Assembly: GCA_964495705.1 (NCBI GenBank)
Contig: CAZBWS010000071.1
Location: 1 to 12,466, forward strand
DNA from: CAZBWS01 sp964495705
GTDB lineage: Bacteria > Pseudomonadota > Gammaproteobacteria > HTCC5015
Direction of reading: 5' to 3'
DNA: 12,466 bases
Shown in pieces: positions 5,789 to 12,466 of the stretch. The translations under genes were made by a program, and so were the position numbers. The stretch's first letter is position 1. The number at the start of each line of letters is the position of its first letter. Below the pieces are notes generated by a model, which saw nothing but the letters and a program-made list of their open reading frames with translations, searched no databases and was not told the DNA's origin.

Positions 5789-8044
5789 CTAAGCCGTCTC
5801 TTTACTTTTAACCTTGGCCATATCAAACACCAGCTCATCGCCTTTAACTGTCACTTTAACGTGCCCGCCCTTGGCAAGCTCGCCAAACAACAGTTCATTC
5901 GCCAGCGGCTTTTTAATAAAGTCTTGTATGGTTCTAGCCATAGGGCGCGCACCCATTTTCTCATCATAGCCCTTCTCCGCCAGCCAGGCCCGAGCCTGCT
6001 CATCTACCTGCAAGCTGACGCGTTTTTCTTCCAGTTGCGCTTCCAACTGAATAATAAACTTATCCACCACATTAGCGACAATACGGCGATCCAGCGGCTT
6101 AAACTGCACTACACTATCAAGTCGATTTCTAAACTCTGGGGTAAATAGCTTCTTAATCGACTCCATGCCATCGGTGGTGTGATCTTGTTGGGTAAAGCCC
6201 ATCGTATTGCGACCCAGCAAATCAGCGCCAGCATTGGTGGTGAGCACAAGAATAACGTTGCGGAAGTCTGCTTTGCGACCGTTATTATCGGTTAGCGTAC
6301 CGTGATCCATTACCTGCAATAACAGGTTGAACACATCGGGGTGGGCTTTCTCGATTTCATCTAGCAGTAGAACACAATGAGGCGTCTTGTTCACCGCCTC
6401 AGTAAGCAGGCCACCTTGGTCATAACCCACATAACCGGGAGGCGCACCAATCAAACGGGAAATGGTATGGCGCTCCATGTACTCTGACATGTCAAAGCGT
6501 ACCAGCTCTATACCCAAGGCCATCGCCAGCTGGCGAGTGACTTCTGTTTTACCAACACCGGTTGGGCCTGCGAATAAGAAAGAGCCAATCGGTTTTTCAC
6601 CTTCGCGTAAACCCGATCGTGCCAATTTAATCGCGGTAGATAGTTCATCAATAGCATCATCTTGACCATAGACCACCATCTTCAAATTATCGTCTAAGCG
6701 ACGCAGCGTATCCTTATCATTCGAGGAAACTTGCTTAGGCGGGATTCTCGCCATACTCGCCACAATCGCTTCCACATCATGTATAGAAATATTTTTATTA
6801 CTAATATCTTTTAAACGGCGCTGGGCGCCCGCCTCGTCGATCACGTCAATCGCCTTATCCGGCAAGTGGCGGTCATTGATATAGCGTGCCGACAGCTCTG
6901 CCGCAGCCTTCAAGGCGGTAAGGGTGTAGTGCACATTGTGATGTTCTTCAAAACGACCCGCCAAGCCTTTTAGAATTTCGTAAGTTTCATCGACTGACGG
7001 CTCGTGCACATCAATTTTCTGGAAGCGACGGGTGAGCGCTCCATCCTTCTCAAAAATGCCACGGAATTCTTGATAAGTGGTGGACCCAATACATTTCAAC
7101 TCACCTGAACTCAATACCGGCTTGAGAAGATTGGAGGCATCCATTACGCCACCAGAGGCAGAACCCGCACCAATGATCGTATGAATTTCATCGATAAACA
7201 AGACAGCGTCATCACGCTTTTTCAGTTCCGCTAAGACGCCTTTCAAGCGCTTTTCAAAGTCACCGCGATACTTAGTACCGGCTACTAAAGAGCCTAAATC
7301 TAAAGAATAAATAACCGCACTATTGAGTACGTCAGGCACTTCACCATCGACAATACGCTTTGCTAAACCCTCTGCAATAGCCGTCTTGCCCACGCCCGCT
7401 TCACCGACGAGCAAAGGATTGTTTTTTCGACGCCTGCACAGCACTTGCACCGTGCGCTCAATCTCACCGTCGCGACCGATCAGGGGGTCGATACGGCCTT
7501 GTTGGGCGCGAACATTTAGGTTCTCCGCATATTGATCGAGAGGACTGACTACTTCCTCCTCACCTTCCTCCCCCACTTCTGTACTGTCTTCGTTATTGCC
7601 AAACTCGGTATCCAAGTCGGTAATACCGTGGGAAATATAATTGATAACATCTAAACGGGCGACATCTTGCTCGCTTAGCAGATATACCGCATGGGATTCT
7701 TGCTCACCAAAAATGGCCACCAAGACATTAGCCCCAGTGACTTCTTCCTTACCCGAAGACTGCACGTGAAAAACAGCGCGCTGAAGCACACGCTGAAAGC
7801 CTAACGTCGGCTGGGTTTCACGATGATCATCATCGGCTAACACCGGAGTAGTCTCATCCAAATAAATGGTGAGGTGGTGGCGTAGCTTTTCAATATCACA
7901 ATCTACGGAGGAAAGAATATTCGAGGCAGTGCCGTTGTCGAGTAAGGCGAGCAATAAGTGCTCTACCGTCATGAACTCATGGCGCATTTGTGAGGCGGTT
8001 TGAAAAGCCTCATTCAAGGTTCGCTCTAGCTCTTTACTTAACAT
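5789..8044 (-). CDS. clpA: ClpA, ATPase and unfoldase subunit of ClpAP protease
   Basis: The protein has 751 residues, close to the usual 750-760. It unfolds substrates with ATP and feeds them to ClpP in the cytoplasm. Residues 1-150 form the double-repeat Clp N-domain, where ClpS docks, followed by an acidic linker (about 151-166). The first AAA+ ring domain has Walker A GEAGVGKT (214-221) and Walker B VLFIDE (281-286). The second has Walker A GPTGVGKT (493-500), Walker B VLLLDE (558-563) and PEFRNRLD (636-643). There is no long middle coiled coil, which excludes ClpB. The ClpP-docking loop reads MGF (615-617), where E. coli ClpA has IGL as I recall. The start is backed by AAAGGGGCAGGA directly before the ATG. 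The gene follows clpS by 45 nt on the same strand and is almost certainly cotranscribed with it. clpP is not in this window. Confidence 0.97.
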   Translation of the reverse strand: MLSKELERTLNEAFQTASQMRHEFMTVEHLLLALLDNGTASNILSSVDCDIEKLRHHLTIYLDETTPVLADDDHRETQPTLGFQRVLQRAVFHVQSSGKEEVTGANVLVAIFGEQESHAVYLLSEQDVARLDVINYISHGITDLDTEFGNNEDSTEVGEEGEEEVVSPLDQYAENLNVRAQQGRIDPLIGRDGEIERTVQVLCRRRKNNPLLVGEAGVGKTAIAEGLAKRIVDGEVPDVLNSAVIYSLDLGSLVAGTKYRGDFEKRLKGVLAELKKRDDAVLFIDEIHTIIGAGSASGGVMDASNLLKPVLSSGELKCIGSTTYQEFRGIFEKDGALTRRFQKIDVHEPSVDETYEILKGLAGRFEEHHNVHYTLTALKAAAELSARYINDRHLPDKAIDVIDEAGAQRRLKDISNKNISIHDVEAIVASMARIPPKQVSSNDKDTLRRLDDNLKMVVYGQDDAIDELSTAIKLARSGLREGEKPIGSFLFAGPTGVGKTEVTRQLAMALGIELVRFDMSEYMERHTISRLIGAPPGYVGYDQGGLLTEAVNKTPHCVLLLDEIEKAHPDVFNLLLQVMDHGTLTDNNGRKADFRNVILVLTTNAGADLLGRNTMGFTQQDHTTDGMESIKKLFTPEFRNRLDSVVQFKPLDRRIVANVVDKFIIQLEAQLEEKRVSLQVDEQARAWLAEKGYDEKMGARPMARTIQDFIKKPLANELLFGELAKGGHVKVTVKGDELVFDMAKVKSKETA

Positions 8045-8089
8045 TTCCTGCCCCTTTGCTTTTTAACAATACGGTTATGGGTAAAGCCT

Positions 8090-8410
8090 TCAATCTGTTT
8101 GCTCTAGTGTGCACATCAATGGATGCTGGTGTTGGCGAGAGTGATCATTCACCTGGGCAACTTTGGTTTCGGCGATATCTCGAGAGTATGTACCACAGAT
8201 ACCCTTCCCCGCCGTATGCACACTCAGCATCACCTTCGTTGCTGCCTCTTTATTGAGGTTAAAAAACACCTGTAAAATTTCTACGACGAACTCCATCGGC
8301 GTGTAGTCGTCATTCAACAATACCACCTGATACATCGGTGGCTTTTTCATTTTCGGACGCGCCTCTTGTACGGCTAGGTCGTCCTCATGATCTAAAAATG
8401 GGTCACTCAT
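8090..8410 (-). CDS. clpS: ClpS, N-degron adaptor of ClpAP
   Basis: The 106-residue protein equals the E. coli family length. ClpS binds proteins with Leu, Phe, Tyr or Trp at their N-terminus and hands them to ClpA. The substrate pocket residues are visible: NDDYTPMEF (33-41), with Asn33, Asp34 and the gate Met39, and His65 in MLSVHTAGKGICG (61-73). The C-terminal ETKVAQVN and HPLMCTLE segments are also family-typical. The flexible N-terminal tail (1-24) needed to engage ClpA is present. No strong ribosome-binding site precedes the ATG. It is the first gene of a clpS-clpA operon and is separated from icd by the icd terminator and a perfect palindrome. No cspD lies next to it, unlike Pseudomonas and E. 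coli. Confidence 0.97.
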   Translation of the reverse strand: MSDPFLDHEDDLAVQEARPKMKKPPMYQVVLLNDDYTPMEFVVEILQVFFNLNKEAATKVMLSVHTAGKGICGTYSRDIAETKVAQVNDHSRQHQHPLMCTLEQTD

Positions 8411-8448
8411 GGTAAAACTACTTCATTAAAACGGTTTGTATTCTAGAG

Positions 8449-8481
8449 TTTATCTGTGATTTTCCTAAAATCACAGATAAA
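8449..8481. promoter_or_regulatory. Perfect 33-nt palindrome upstream of clpS
   Basis: Fifteen-base arms (8449-8463 and 8467-8481, TTTATCTGTGATTTT and its exact complement) flank CCT. On the minus strand it ends 38 nt before the clpS ATG. A candidate -10 box TAGAAT (8440-8445, minus) stands 3 nt from it, so the palindrome would cover the -35 region and could be an operator. No T-run follows on either strand beyond the stem, which argues against a simple terminator. The alternative is a hairpin in the clpS leader. Confidence 0.55.
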
Positions 8482-8496
8482 GTCGAGTAAATACAC

Positions 8497-8529
8497 AATT
8501 GAAAACGGCCTATCTGCTGAGATAGGCCG
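8497..8529 (-). terminator. icd intrinsic terminator
   Basis: CGGCCTATCT (8506-8515) and AGATAGGCCG (8520-8529) form a perfect 10-bp stem with a 4-nt loop. On the minus strand the stem is followed by TTTTCAATT. It starts 30 nt after the icd stop codon and should separate icd from clpS. Confidence 0.88.
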
Positions 8530-8559
8530 CTTAGCTTTAAAAACTGATAATGATTCAGC

Positions 8560-9900
8560 TTATTTCATGTGATTAATCACCGACTCACCAAAACCAGAGC
8601 AACTTACTAGCTTTGCACCGGGAATCAAACGAGCAACTTCCTCAGCAATCTTTTTCACATCGCGCTCACCGGCCTTCAAGCGGTTACCCTTAGTGATAGA
8701 AGCACGAGCCCGAGCCAGGTCATAAGTGACCTGTCCATCAGCAATAGCACCCGCCACACCTTCCAGAACCGCATCGGCCGCCGCTGTCCAGCCCATATAA
8801 CGCAACATCATTTCCGCCGAGAGAATCAATGAACCGGGGTTCACGCGATCCTTACCCGCATACTTAGGCGCAGTGCCATGAGTTGCCTCAAAAACCGCCA
8901 CGCTATCGGCAATATTGGCACCTGGTGCAATACCGATACCGCCTACCTGAGCCGCCAGCGCATCAGAGACATAGTCACCATTGAGGTTCAAGGTGGCAAT
9001 GATTGAAAACTCTTCAGGGTTTAGCAAAATCTGCTGTAGGAAGTTATCCGCAATACAGTCCTTAATCAGGATGTTGTTACCCGTCTTAGGGTTCTTTAAG
9101 TTACACCACGGCCCGCCGTCAATTTCTTCAGCGCCAAATTCGTTCTTCGCTAGCTCATACCCATAGTTGCGGAAAGCACCCTCGGTAAACTTCATGATAT
9201 TGCCTTTGTGCACCAAGGTCACAGAGGGCTTATCATTATCAATGGCATACTGAATAGCTTGGCGAATCAAGCGTGTAGAACCTTCACGCGATACGGGCTT
9301 AACACCTAGACCACAGTCATTTTCAAAGCGTACATTCTTAACGTCCATTTCATTCAACAAGAAGTCCATAACCTTTTGCACGTCAGCACTGCCAGCTTCC
9401 CACTCGATACCCGCATAAATGTCTTCAGTGTTTTCACGGAAAATCACCATATCGGTATGATTGCTATCGCGCACCGGAGTGGCTGTACCGGGGAAATAAC
9501 GAATAGGACGCACACAAGCATATAGGTCCATTTTCTGACGAATAGCCACGTTCAAAGAGCGCATCCCACCGCCAATAGGCGTAGTCAAAGGCCCCTTAAT
9601 TGAAACAATATATTCGTTAAGTGCATCTATAGTCTCTTGCGGCAGCCACTCATTATCACCATAAGTTGCCACCGCCTTTTCACCCGCAAATACTTCCATC
9701 CACTGTATTTGTCGCTCACCTCGATAAGCTCGCTTAACCGCTGCATCAACCACCGCACGCATAGGTGGTGTCACATCGATACCAATACCATCGCCTTCTA
9801 TAAAAGGTATGATGGGTCGATCAGGTACGTTTAGGGAGTTATCCGAATTTGCAGTAATTTTCTCGCCTTGAGTTGGCACATTGATTTTGTCGAACGCCAT
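8560..9900 (-). CDS. icd: NADP-dependent isocitrate dehydrogenase
   Basis: The enzyme oxidises isocitrate to 2-oxoglutarate and CO2 with NADP in the TCA cycle. The chosen ATG at 9900 gives 446 residues; it has GAGGA 5 nt upstream, whereas a GTG four codons earlier overlaps that site. Visible features include the phosphorylatable serine in GGGMRSLNVAIR (Ser115, equal to E. coli Ser113), substrate arginines in this region and at 131 and 155, YAGIEW (162-167), the metal-binding aspartates in LNGDYVSDALAAQ (306-318), and HGTAPKYAG (341-349), whose Lys-Tyr pair marks NADP preference. Compared with my recollection of the 416-residue E. coli protein, about 27 extra residues lie near 395-425, between TYD and GAK; the flanking parts and the C-terminus (CSGFGESVINHM) are intact. 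The conserved serine suggests that AceK control is possible, but aceK is not in the window. The gene is followed by its own terminator. Confidence 0.96.
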   Translation of the reverse strand: MAFDKINVPTQGEKITANSDNSLNVPDRPIIPFIEGDGIGIDVTPPMRAVVDAAVKRAYRGERQIQWMEVFAGEKAVATYGDNEWLPQETIDALNEYIVSIKGPLTTPIGGGMRSLNVAIRQKMDLYACVRPIRYFPGTATPVRDSNHTDMVIFRENTEDIYAGIEWEAGSADVQKVMDFLLNEMDVKNVRFENDCGLGVKPVSREGSTRLIRQAIQYAIDNDKPSVTLVHKGNIMKFTEGAFRNYGYELAKNEFGAEEIDGGPWCNLKNPKTGNNILIKDCIADNFLQQILLNPEEFSIIATLNLNGDYVSDALAAQVGGIGIAPGANIADSVAVFEATHGTAPKYAGKDRVNPGSLILSAEMMLRYMGWTAAADAVLEGVAGAIADGQVTYDLARARASITKGNRLKAGERDVKKIAEEVARLIPGAKLVSCSGFGESVINHMK

Positions 9901-9941
9901 TTTTGTCCTCACTTGGTTTCTAAAAGCCCTACTTGTATTTA

Positions 9942-9969
9942 TATATAGTAAAGCTGGGTATTTAATAAA
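9942..9969 (-). promoter_or_regulatory. Candidate icd promoter
   Basis: On the minus strand TTTATT (9964-9969) and TATATA (9942-9947) are 16 nt apart, about 40 nt before the icd ATG. The matches are moderate and the stretch is AT-rich, so alternative -10 placements one or two bases away are possible. Confidence 0.35.
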
Positions 9970-9994
9970 CTTTATACTACTTCGTTGTAGGCAT

Positions 9995-10045
9995 AAAAAA
10001 GCCAGCGCAGTTCCCTTTAATTAAAAAGAGACCAACGCTGGCTTT
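9995..10045 (-). terminator. Intrinsic terminator of the Cys-pair protein gene, with long loop
   Basis: AAAGCCAGCG (9998-10007) and CGCTGGCTTT (10036-10045) pair perfectly over 10 bp. Read on the minus strand the stem runs into TTTTTT (complement of 9995-10000). The 28-nt interior can itself fold partly through TTTAATTAAA (10016-10025). It lies 63 nt after the stop of the gene at 10109-11257. Confidence 0.75.
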
Positions 10046-10108
10046 AAGTATTATTTTCATATTAGGCACAGTATATAGATTTCCAATAGTTATTTCATCT
10101 AAAAGCCA

Positions 10109-11257
10109 TTAACGACCTAGTTCGATGCGTTCTTCACTTAACATCTTCCAATGATCCTTATTCGTGTTTTTTGCTGGCTTTTTAACAACGGCACCTAAAG
10201 TCGCTGAAGCCTCTTCATTCAACATTTGCTGCACGATATCATCATCGAGTGATTCCTGTTCAATCTCTAAGTCCAATTGCAAAGGATCAATAGGCGATTC
10301 CTGTTCACGGTTTATACAGTTATTCAACGCCACCTCAGCAAGACTAATCTGTGATACCTGCTCTTCGCTCAACGATAGAGCAGCGCCTTGTTGGTCAGCT
10401 AATACAGTGACAGCTTCAGCCCGAAAGCCTTCAGTTACCGTGTCTGATTGGCAGCGTTGCAATTGCTGTGTTAATGCGGATATTCTGTGACGAGTATATT
10501 CACCTGGCAAGCCTATCTCAACCTGGTTAATACAGGTTTGAAACTCTTGTATCGTAGCGTTGAGAGAAGGTGTTTTAAGTTTTTTCACTCCGACCCGCAC
10601 AGCAGACAACTCTCCCTTCATTTTAGACAAACGAGAGCCAAGCTGTTGCACGGTTAAATTCGTTGGTCTTTGTGTGCTCATATCAGACCAGATGGGCAGA
10701 CAACGGGCATAAGACTGTTCTAGGCGGTCGCGCAACTGCTTCACCTTCCCTGAAGTGAATTCAGTTAAATCTTGCTCTAAACGCTCGCACTTACGCCATT
10801 GCAAAGACCCGTGACCCAGCTCAACCGCTTCACTGGAAGTATTGGTCGCCAAATCTAAAAAAGACTTAAACCGAGCATAATCTTGCTTAGCTTTCTTTGT
10901 ATCCCCTTTATTTAATGCAGCATAACTAGCCTGACAAGCGCCTACCGCCTTATCATAGATTAACAAAGCATCTTGACGCTGAAAGTCCCTCTCAATACGT
11001 GAACAAAAGCCTTTGACCTTTCCTGCGGTTAAGCCATCTACAAGATAGTCACCATCTGCGGCCAGTAAAGCGGCCTTATTTTCGAGGTAAAACTGAAAAG
11101 CGGATTTTGACTGTTCAGCATCGCGGCGGCGAATATCTCTAGCCAACTTACAAGACAAATGGCTATTTTTAACCAGGCCATCCAAGGCTTCAGTCTGTAC
11201 AGCCCAAGACAGCTGAACAGATAAAGCCAGTAATACAGTGATTACAAAAACTCTCAT
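10109..11257 (-). CDS. Exported helical protein with eight paired cysteines, family unrecognised
   Basis: I do not recognise this 382-residue protein. Residues 1-19 are a signal peptide (Arg2, hydrophobic core, SWA before Val20), which predicts a periplasmic location. The ATG at 11257 is preferred over an in-frame TTG 18 nt upstream because it gives a standard signal peptide. The mature part looks mostly helical and has eight cysteines at 36, 85, 108, 157, 186, 242, 269 and 314. They fall into four pairs with spacings of 49, 49, 56 and 45 residues. The second cysteine of each pair opens a similar motif (CSRIERD, CERLEQD, CINQVEI, CINREQE), which suggests four diverged tandem units of about 72-85 residues with internal disulfides. 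After residue 320 comes an acidic stretch (EIEQESLDDD at 331-340) and a basic tail. The gene stands alone with a terminator behind it and is divergent from a LysR-type gene across 170 nt. Its function cannot be stated. Confidence 0.8.
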   Translation of the reverse strand: MRVFVITVLLALSVQLSWAVQTEALDGLVKNSHLSCKLARDIRRRDAEQSKSAFQFYLENKAALLAADGDYLVDGLTAGKVKGFCSRIERDFQRQDALLIYDKAVGACQASYAALNKGDTKKAKQDYARFKSFLDLATNTSSEAVELGHGSLQWRKCERLEQDLTEFTSGKVKQLRDRLEQSYARCLPIWSDMSTQRPTNLTVQQLGSRLSKMKGELSAVRVGVKKLKTPSLNATIQEFQTCINQVEIGLPGEYTRHRISALTQQLQRCQSDTVTEGFRAEAVTVLADQQGAALSLSEEQVSQISLAEVALNNCINREQESPIDPLQLDLEIEQESLDDDIVQQMLNEEASATLGAVVKKPAKNTNKDHWKMLSEERIELGR

Positions 11258-11427
11258 GCGAATGAGATTCCCCAACTATTTTTATTCTATAGATCAGTGT
11301 CGCATAAGTTATTTTAAGTTTTAAGTACAATTTCAGGGGTATACACAATATTTTATTTTTAAAACCCTCGCATTCATCAAATAAATAAGCATGATAAGAT
11401 AAAACAGGATATTAACTAGGCTAAAAA

Positions 11428-12360
11428 ATGGCAATCAATAATATAGACCTCAACCTATTGGTTTATCTCGATGTATTACTGCGCGAGAAGAATGTCACTC
11501 GCTCGGCAATGAAACTAGGCATAACACAGCCTGCAATGTCTAATGTTCTCAAGCGCTTACGCGTACTACTTGATGATCCACTTTTAGTCAAAACCAGCGA
11601 GGGGATGACCGCCACAGAGCGTGCCATTGCTCTTCAACCCCTGGTTCGCGCTGCGGTTGAAGCTGCCGAGCGCGTGGTTGAAGACCACTCTGACTTTAAC
11701 CCCAAAACAGACAACCGTATTTTCAGGGTCATGGCTTCTGACTATGCCGAATCGACCCTAATCCCTAAAGCCCTCAGCTACTTACGTGAAAACGCACCGA
11801 ATATCACTCTTGACGTACTGACCCCCTCAGACGTGAGCTTCAGCGATATCGAGCAAGGCCGTGTCGATATGGCGATCAACCGCTTTGAAGAATTACCAGG
11901 CTCCTTTCACCAAAAAACCCTATGGAAAGACAGCTTTTCCTGTATCGTGAATAAAAACCATCCCATATTAAAAGCAGAGTTTGTTTTAGATACTTATCTA
12001 GATGCACAACACATTTGGGTGAGTAAAACCGGTTACGGTATTGGTGTGGGCATCGACCCCAGCGACATCCAACGCTTGGGCTGGGTGGATTTGGCCTTAG
12101 ATAGAATTGGCAAGAAGCGTAATATTCGCCTATTCACTCGCCACTATCGAGTCGCCACCTATATCGCTCAGCAACAAGATTTGATCGCCACCTTGCCCAG
12201 CCGCATTGCCCAGCTGCAGACAGATAACCCTAACGTGACTGTACTAAAACCGCCCTTCGACATCCCATTATTAGAAATGAAAATGGCCTGGAGCCCCTTA
12301 CTACATAACAATAGTGGGCATAGGTGGATACGCAAGGTGATGATTGAGGCGGCGGGGTAG
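11428..12360 (+). CDS. LysR-type transcriptional regulator
   Basis: The protein has 310 residues, normal for the family. The N-terminal winged helix-turn-helix spans about residues 6-65. It begins with DLNLLVYLDVLLREKNVTRSA and includes the recognition-helix stretch ITQPAMSNVLKRLR (32-45). The LNLL opening and QPAMSN wording place it nearer the NodD/LeuO-like branch than CysB or OxyR. From about residue 95 follows the periplasmic-binding-protein-like effector domain (FRVMASDYAES at 98-108). Such proteins are usually tetramers that switch target genes when a small ligand binds; the ligand is unknown here. The ATG is preceded by a weak TAGG 7 nt upstream. The divergent neighbour (the Cys-pair protein gene) is the default candidate target, but no clear T-N11-A site was found in the gap. 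A palindromic repeat begins immediately after the TAG stop. Confidence 0.94.
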   Translation: MAINNIDLNLLVYLDVLLREKNVTRSAMKLGITQPAMSNVLKRLRVLLDDPLLVKTSEGMTATERAIALQPLVRAAVEAAERVVEDHSDFNPKTDNRIFRVMASDYAESTLIPKALSYLRENAPNITLDVLTPSDVSFSDIEQGRVDMAINRFEELPGSFHQKTLWKDSFSCIVNKNHPILKAEFVLDTYLDAQHIWVSKTGYGIGVGIDPSDIQRLGWVDLALDRIGKKRNIRLFTRHYRVATYIAQQQDLIATLPSRIAQLQTDNPNVTVLKPPFDIPLLEMKMAWSPLLHNNSGHRWIRKVMIEAAG

Positions 12361-12406
12361 TTATGCGGATAGTCTGGAAACAGCCTTTTTTAGCCTATCC
12401 GCATAA
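12361..12406. repeat. 42-nt intergenic palindromic repeat, copy 4, abutting the LysR stop
   Basis: TTATGCGGATAG (12361-12372) and CTATCCGCATAA (12395-12406) give a perfect 12-bp stem, the longest unbroken one of the four copies. The inner block TCTGGAAACA matches the CTRAAAAC consensus with one change. The repeat starts on the base after the LysR stop codon, so LysR mRNA ends in this hairpin. The remaining 60 nt of the window show nothing I can call. Confidence 0.85.
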
Positions 12407-12466
12407 AACCTCAATACCTCACCAAAAGCACTAGGAATATACATTGATAAAAACACGCAAAGCTTT

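Noticed and set aside
8455..8475. TGTGA...TCACA halves in the clpS palindrome as a CRP site
   Set aside because: The halves are 11 nt apart; CRP sites need 6.
8623..8718. icd insert as a prophage attachment scar, since some phages integrate in icd
   Set aside because: The insert is in frame, the native C-terminus follows it, and no integrase or duplicated icd end is present.
9901..9912. GTG at 9912 as icd start
   Set aside because: It overlaps the GAGGA ribosome-binding site of the ATG at 9900, and the family normally begins close to that ATG.
10474..10484. ATGCGGATA half-site inside the Cys-pair protein gene, and TATCCGCAT-like bases in infA (near 4053)
   Set aside because: Single half-sites within coding sequence, with no partner arm or inner CTRAAAAC block; probably chance.
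11258..11275. TTG at 11275 as start of the Cys-pair protein
   Set aside because: It would add six residues before a good signal peptide; the ATG at 11257 gives the standard form.

Overview
The window is chromosomal DNA from a Gram-negative gammaproteobacterium, most likely a marine one of the Cellvibrionales/Pseudomonas-Alteromonas breadth. This rests on the close likeness of IF-1, ClpS, ClpA, RhlE and NADP-isocitrate dehydrogenase to gammaproteobacterial proteins and on the icd / clpS-clpA / infA neighbourhood, which is typical of that class. The species cannot be named from sequence alone. I see no phage, plasmid, insertion-sequence transposase, CRISPR array, tRNA or rRNA.

Layout. Bases 1-291 carry no gene but are packed with palindromic repeats. 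Two plus-strand genes follow: a secreted DUF4124 protein with a gluzincin-type metallopeptidase motif (292-1224) and a PP_4765-type FAD-dependent oxidoreductase (1342-2562). Both have a -10 box 5-6 nt before the ATG and no Shine-Dalgarno, so they look leaderless. A membrane-anchored diguanylate cyclase (2557-3705, minus) converges on the oxidoreductase with a 6-nt overlap. A divergent 218-bp spacer leads to infA (3924-4142, plus). infA converges on the RNA helicase gene rhlE (4199-5626, minus) through a shared bidirectional terminator. Upstream of rhlE lie clpA and clpS (minus, an operon), then icd (minus, with its own terminator). A minus-strand gene for an unrecognised exported protein with eight cysteines (10109-11257) follows. 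It is divergent from a LysR-type regulator gene (11428-12360).

How the genes relate. clpS-clpA encode the N-degron adaptor and the unfoldase of the ClpAP protease; infA and rhlE serve translation initiation and RNA remodelling; icd is a TCA-cycle enzyme. These are core functions sharing a conserved neighbourhood, not one pathway. The diguanylate cyclase, metallopeptidase, exported Cys-pair protein and LysR regulator are accessory genes without an evident common role.

Most notable points. A family of 42-43 nt palindromic repeats (arms ATGCGGATA / TATCCGCAT) occurs four times, always between genes and in two cases directly after a stop codon. A second inverted repeat (86-169) has a degenerate relative at 1280-1319. 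The -35 regions of the two leaderless genes fall inside repeat-derived DNA. The unrecognised exported protein appears to be four tandem units, each with one cysteine pair. The isocitrate dehydrogenase has a net insertion of about 27 residues near its C-terminus compared with my recollection of the E. coli enzyme. A perfect 15-bp-arm palindrome sits just upstream of clpS. I do not see a convincing new multi-gene system such as a defence, toxin-antitoxin or secretion locus.
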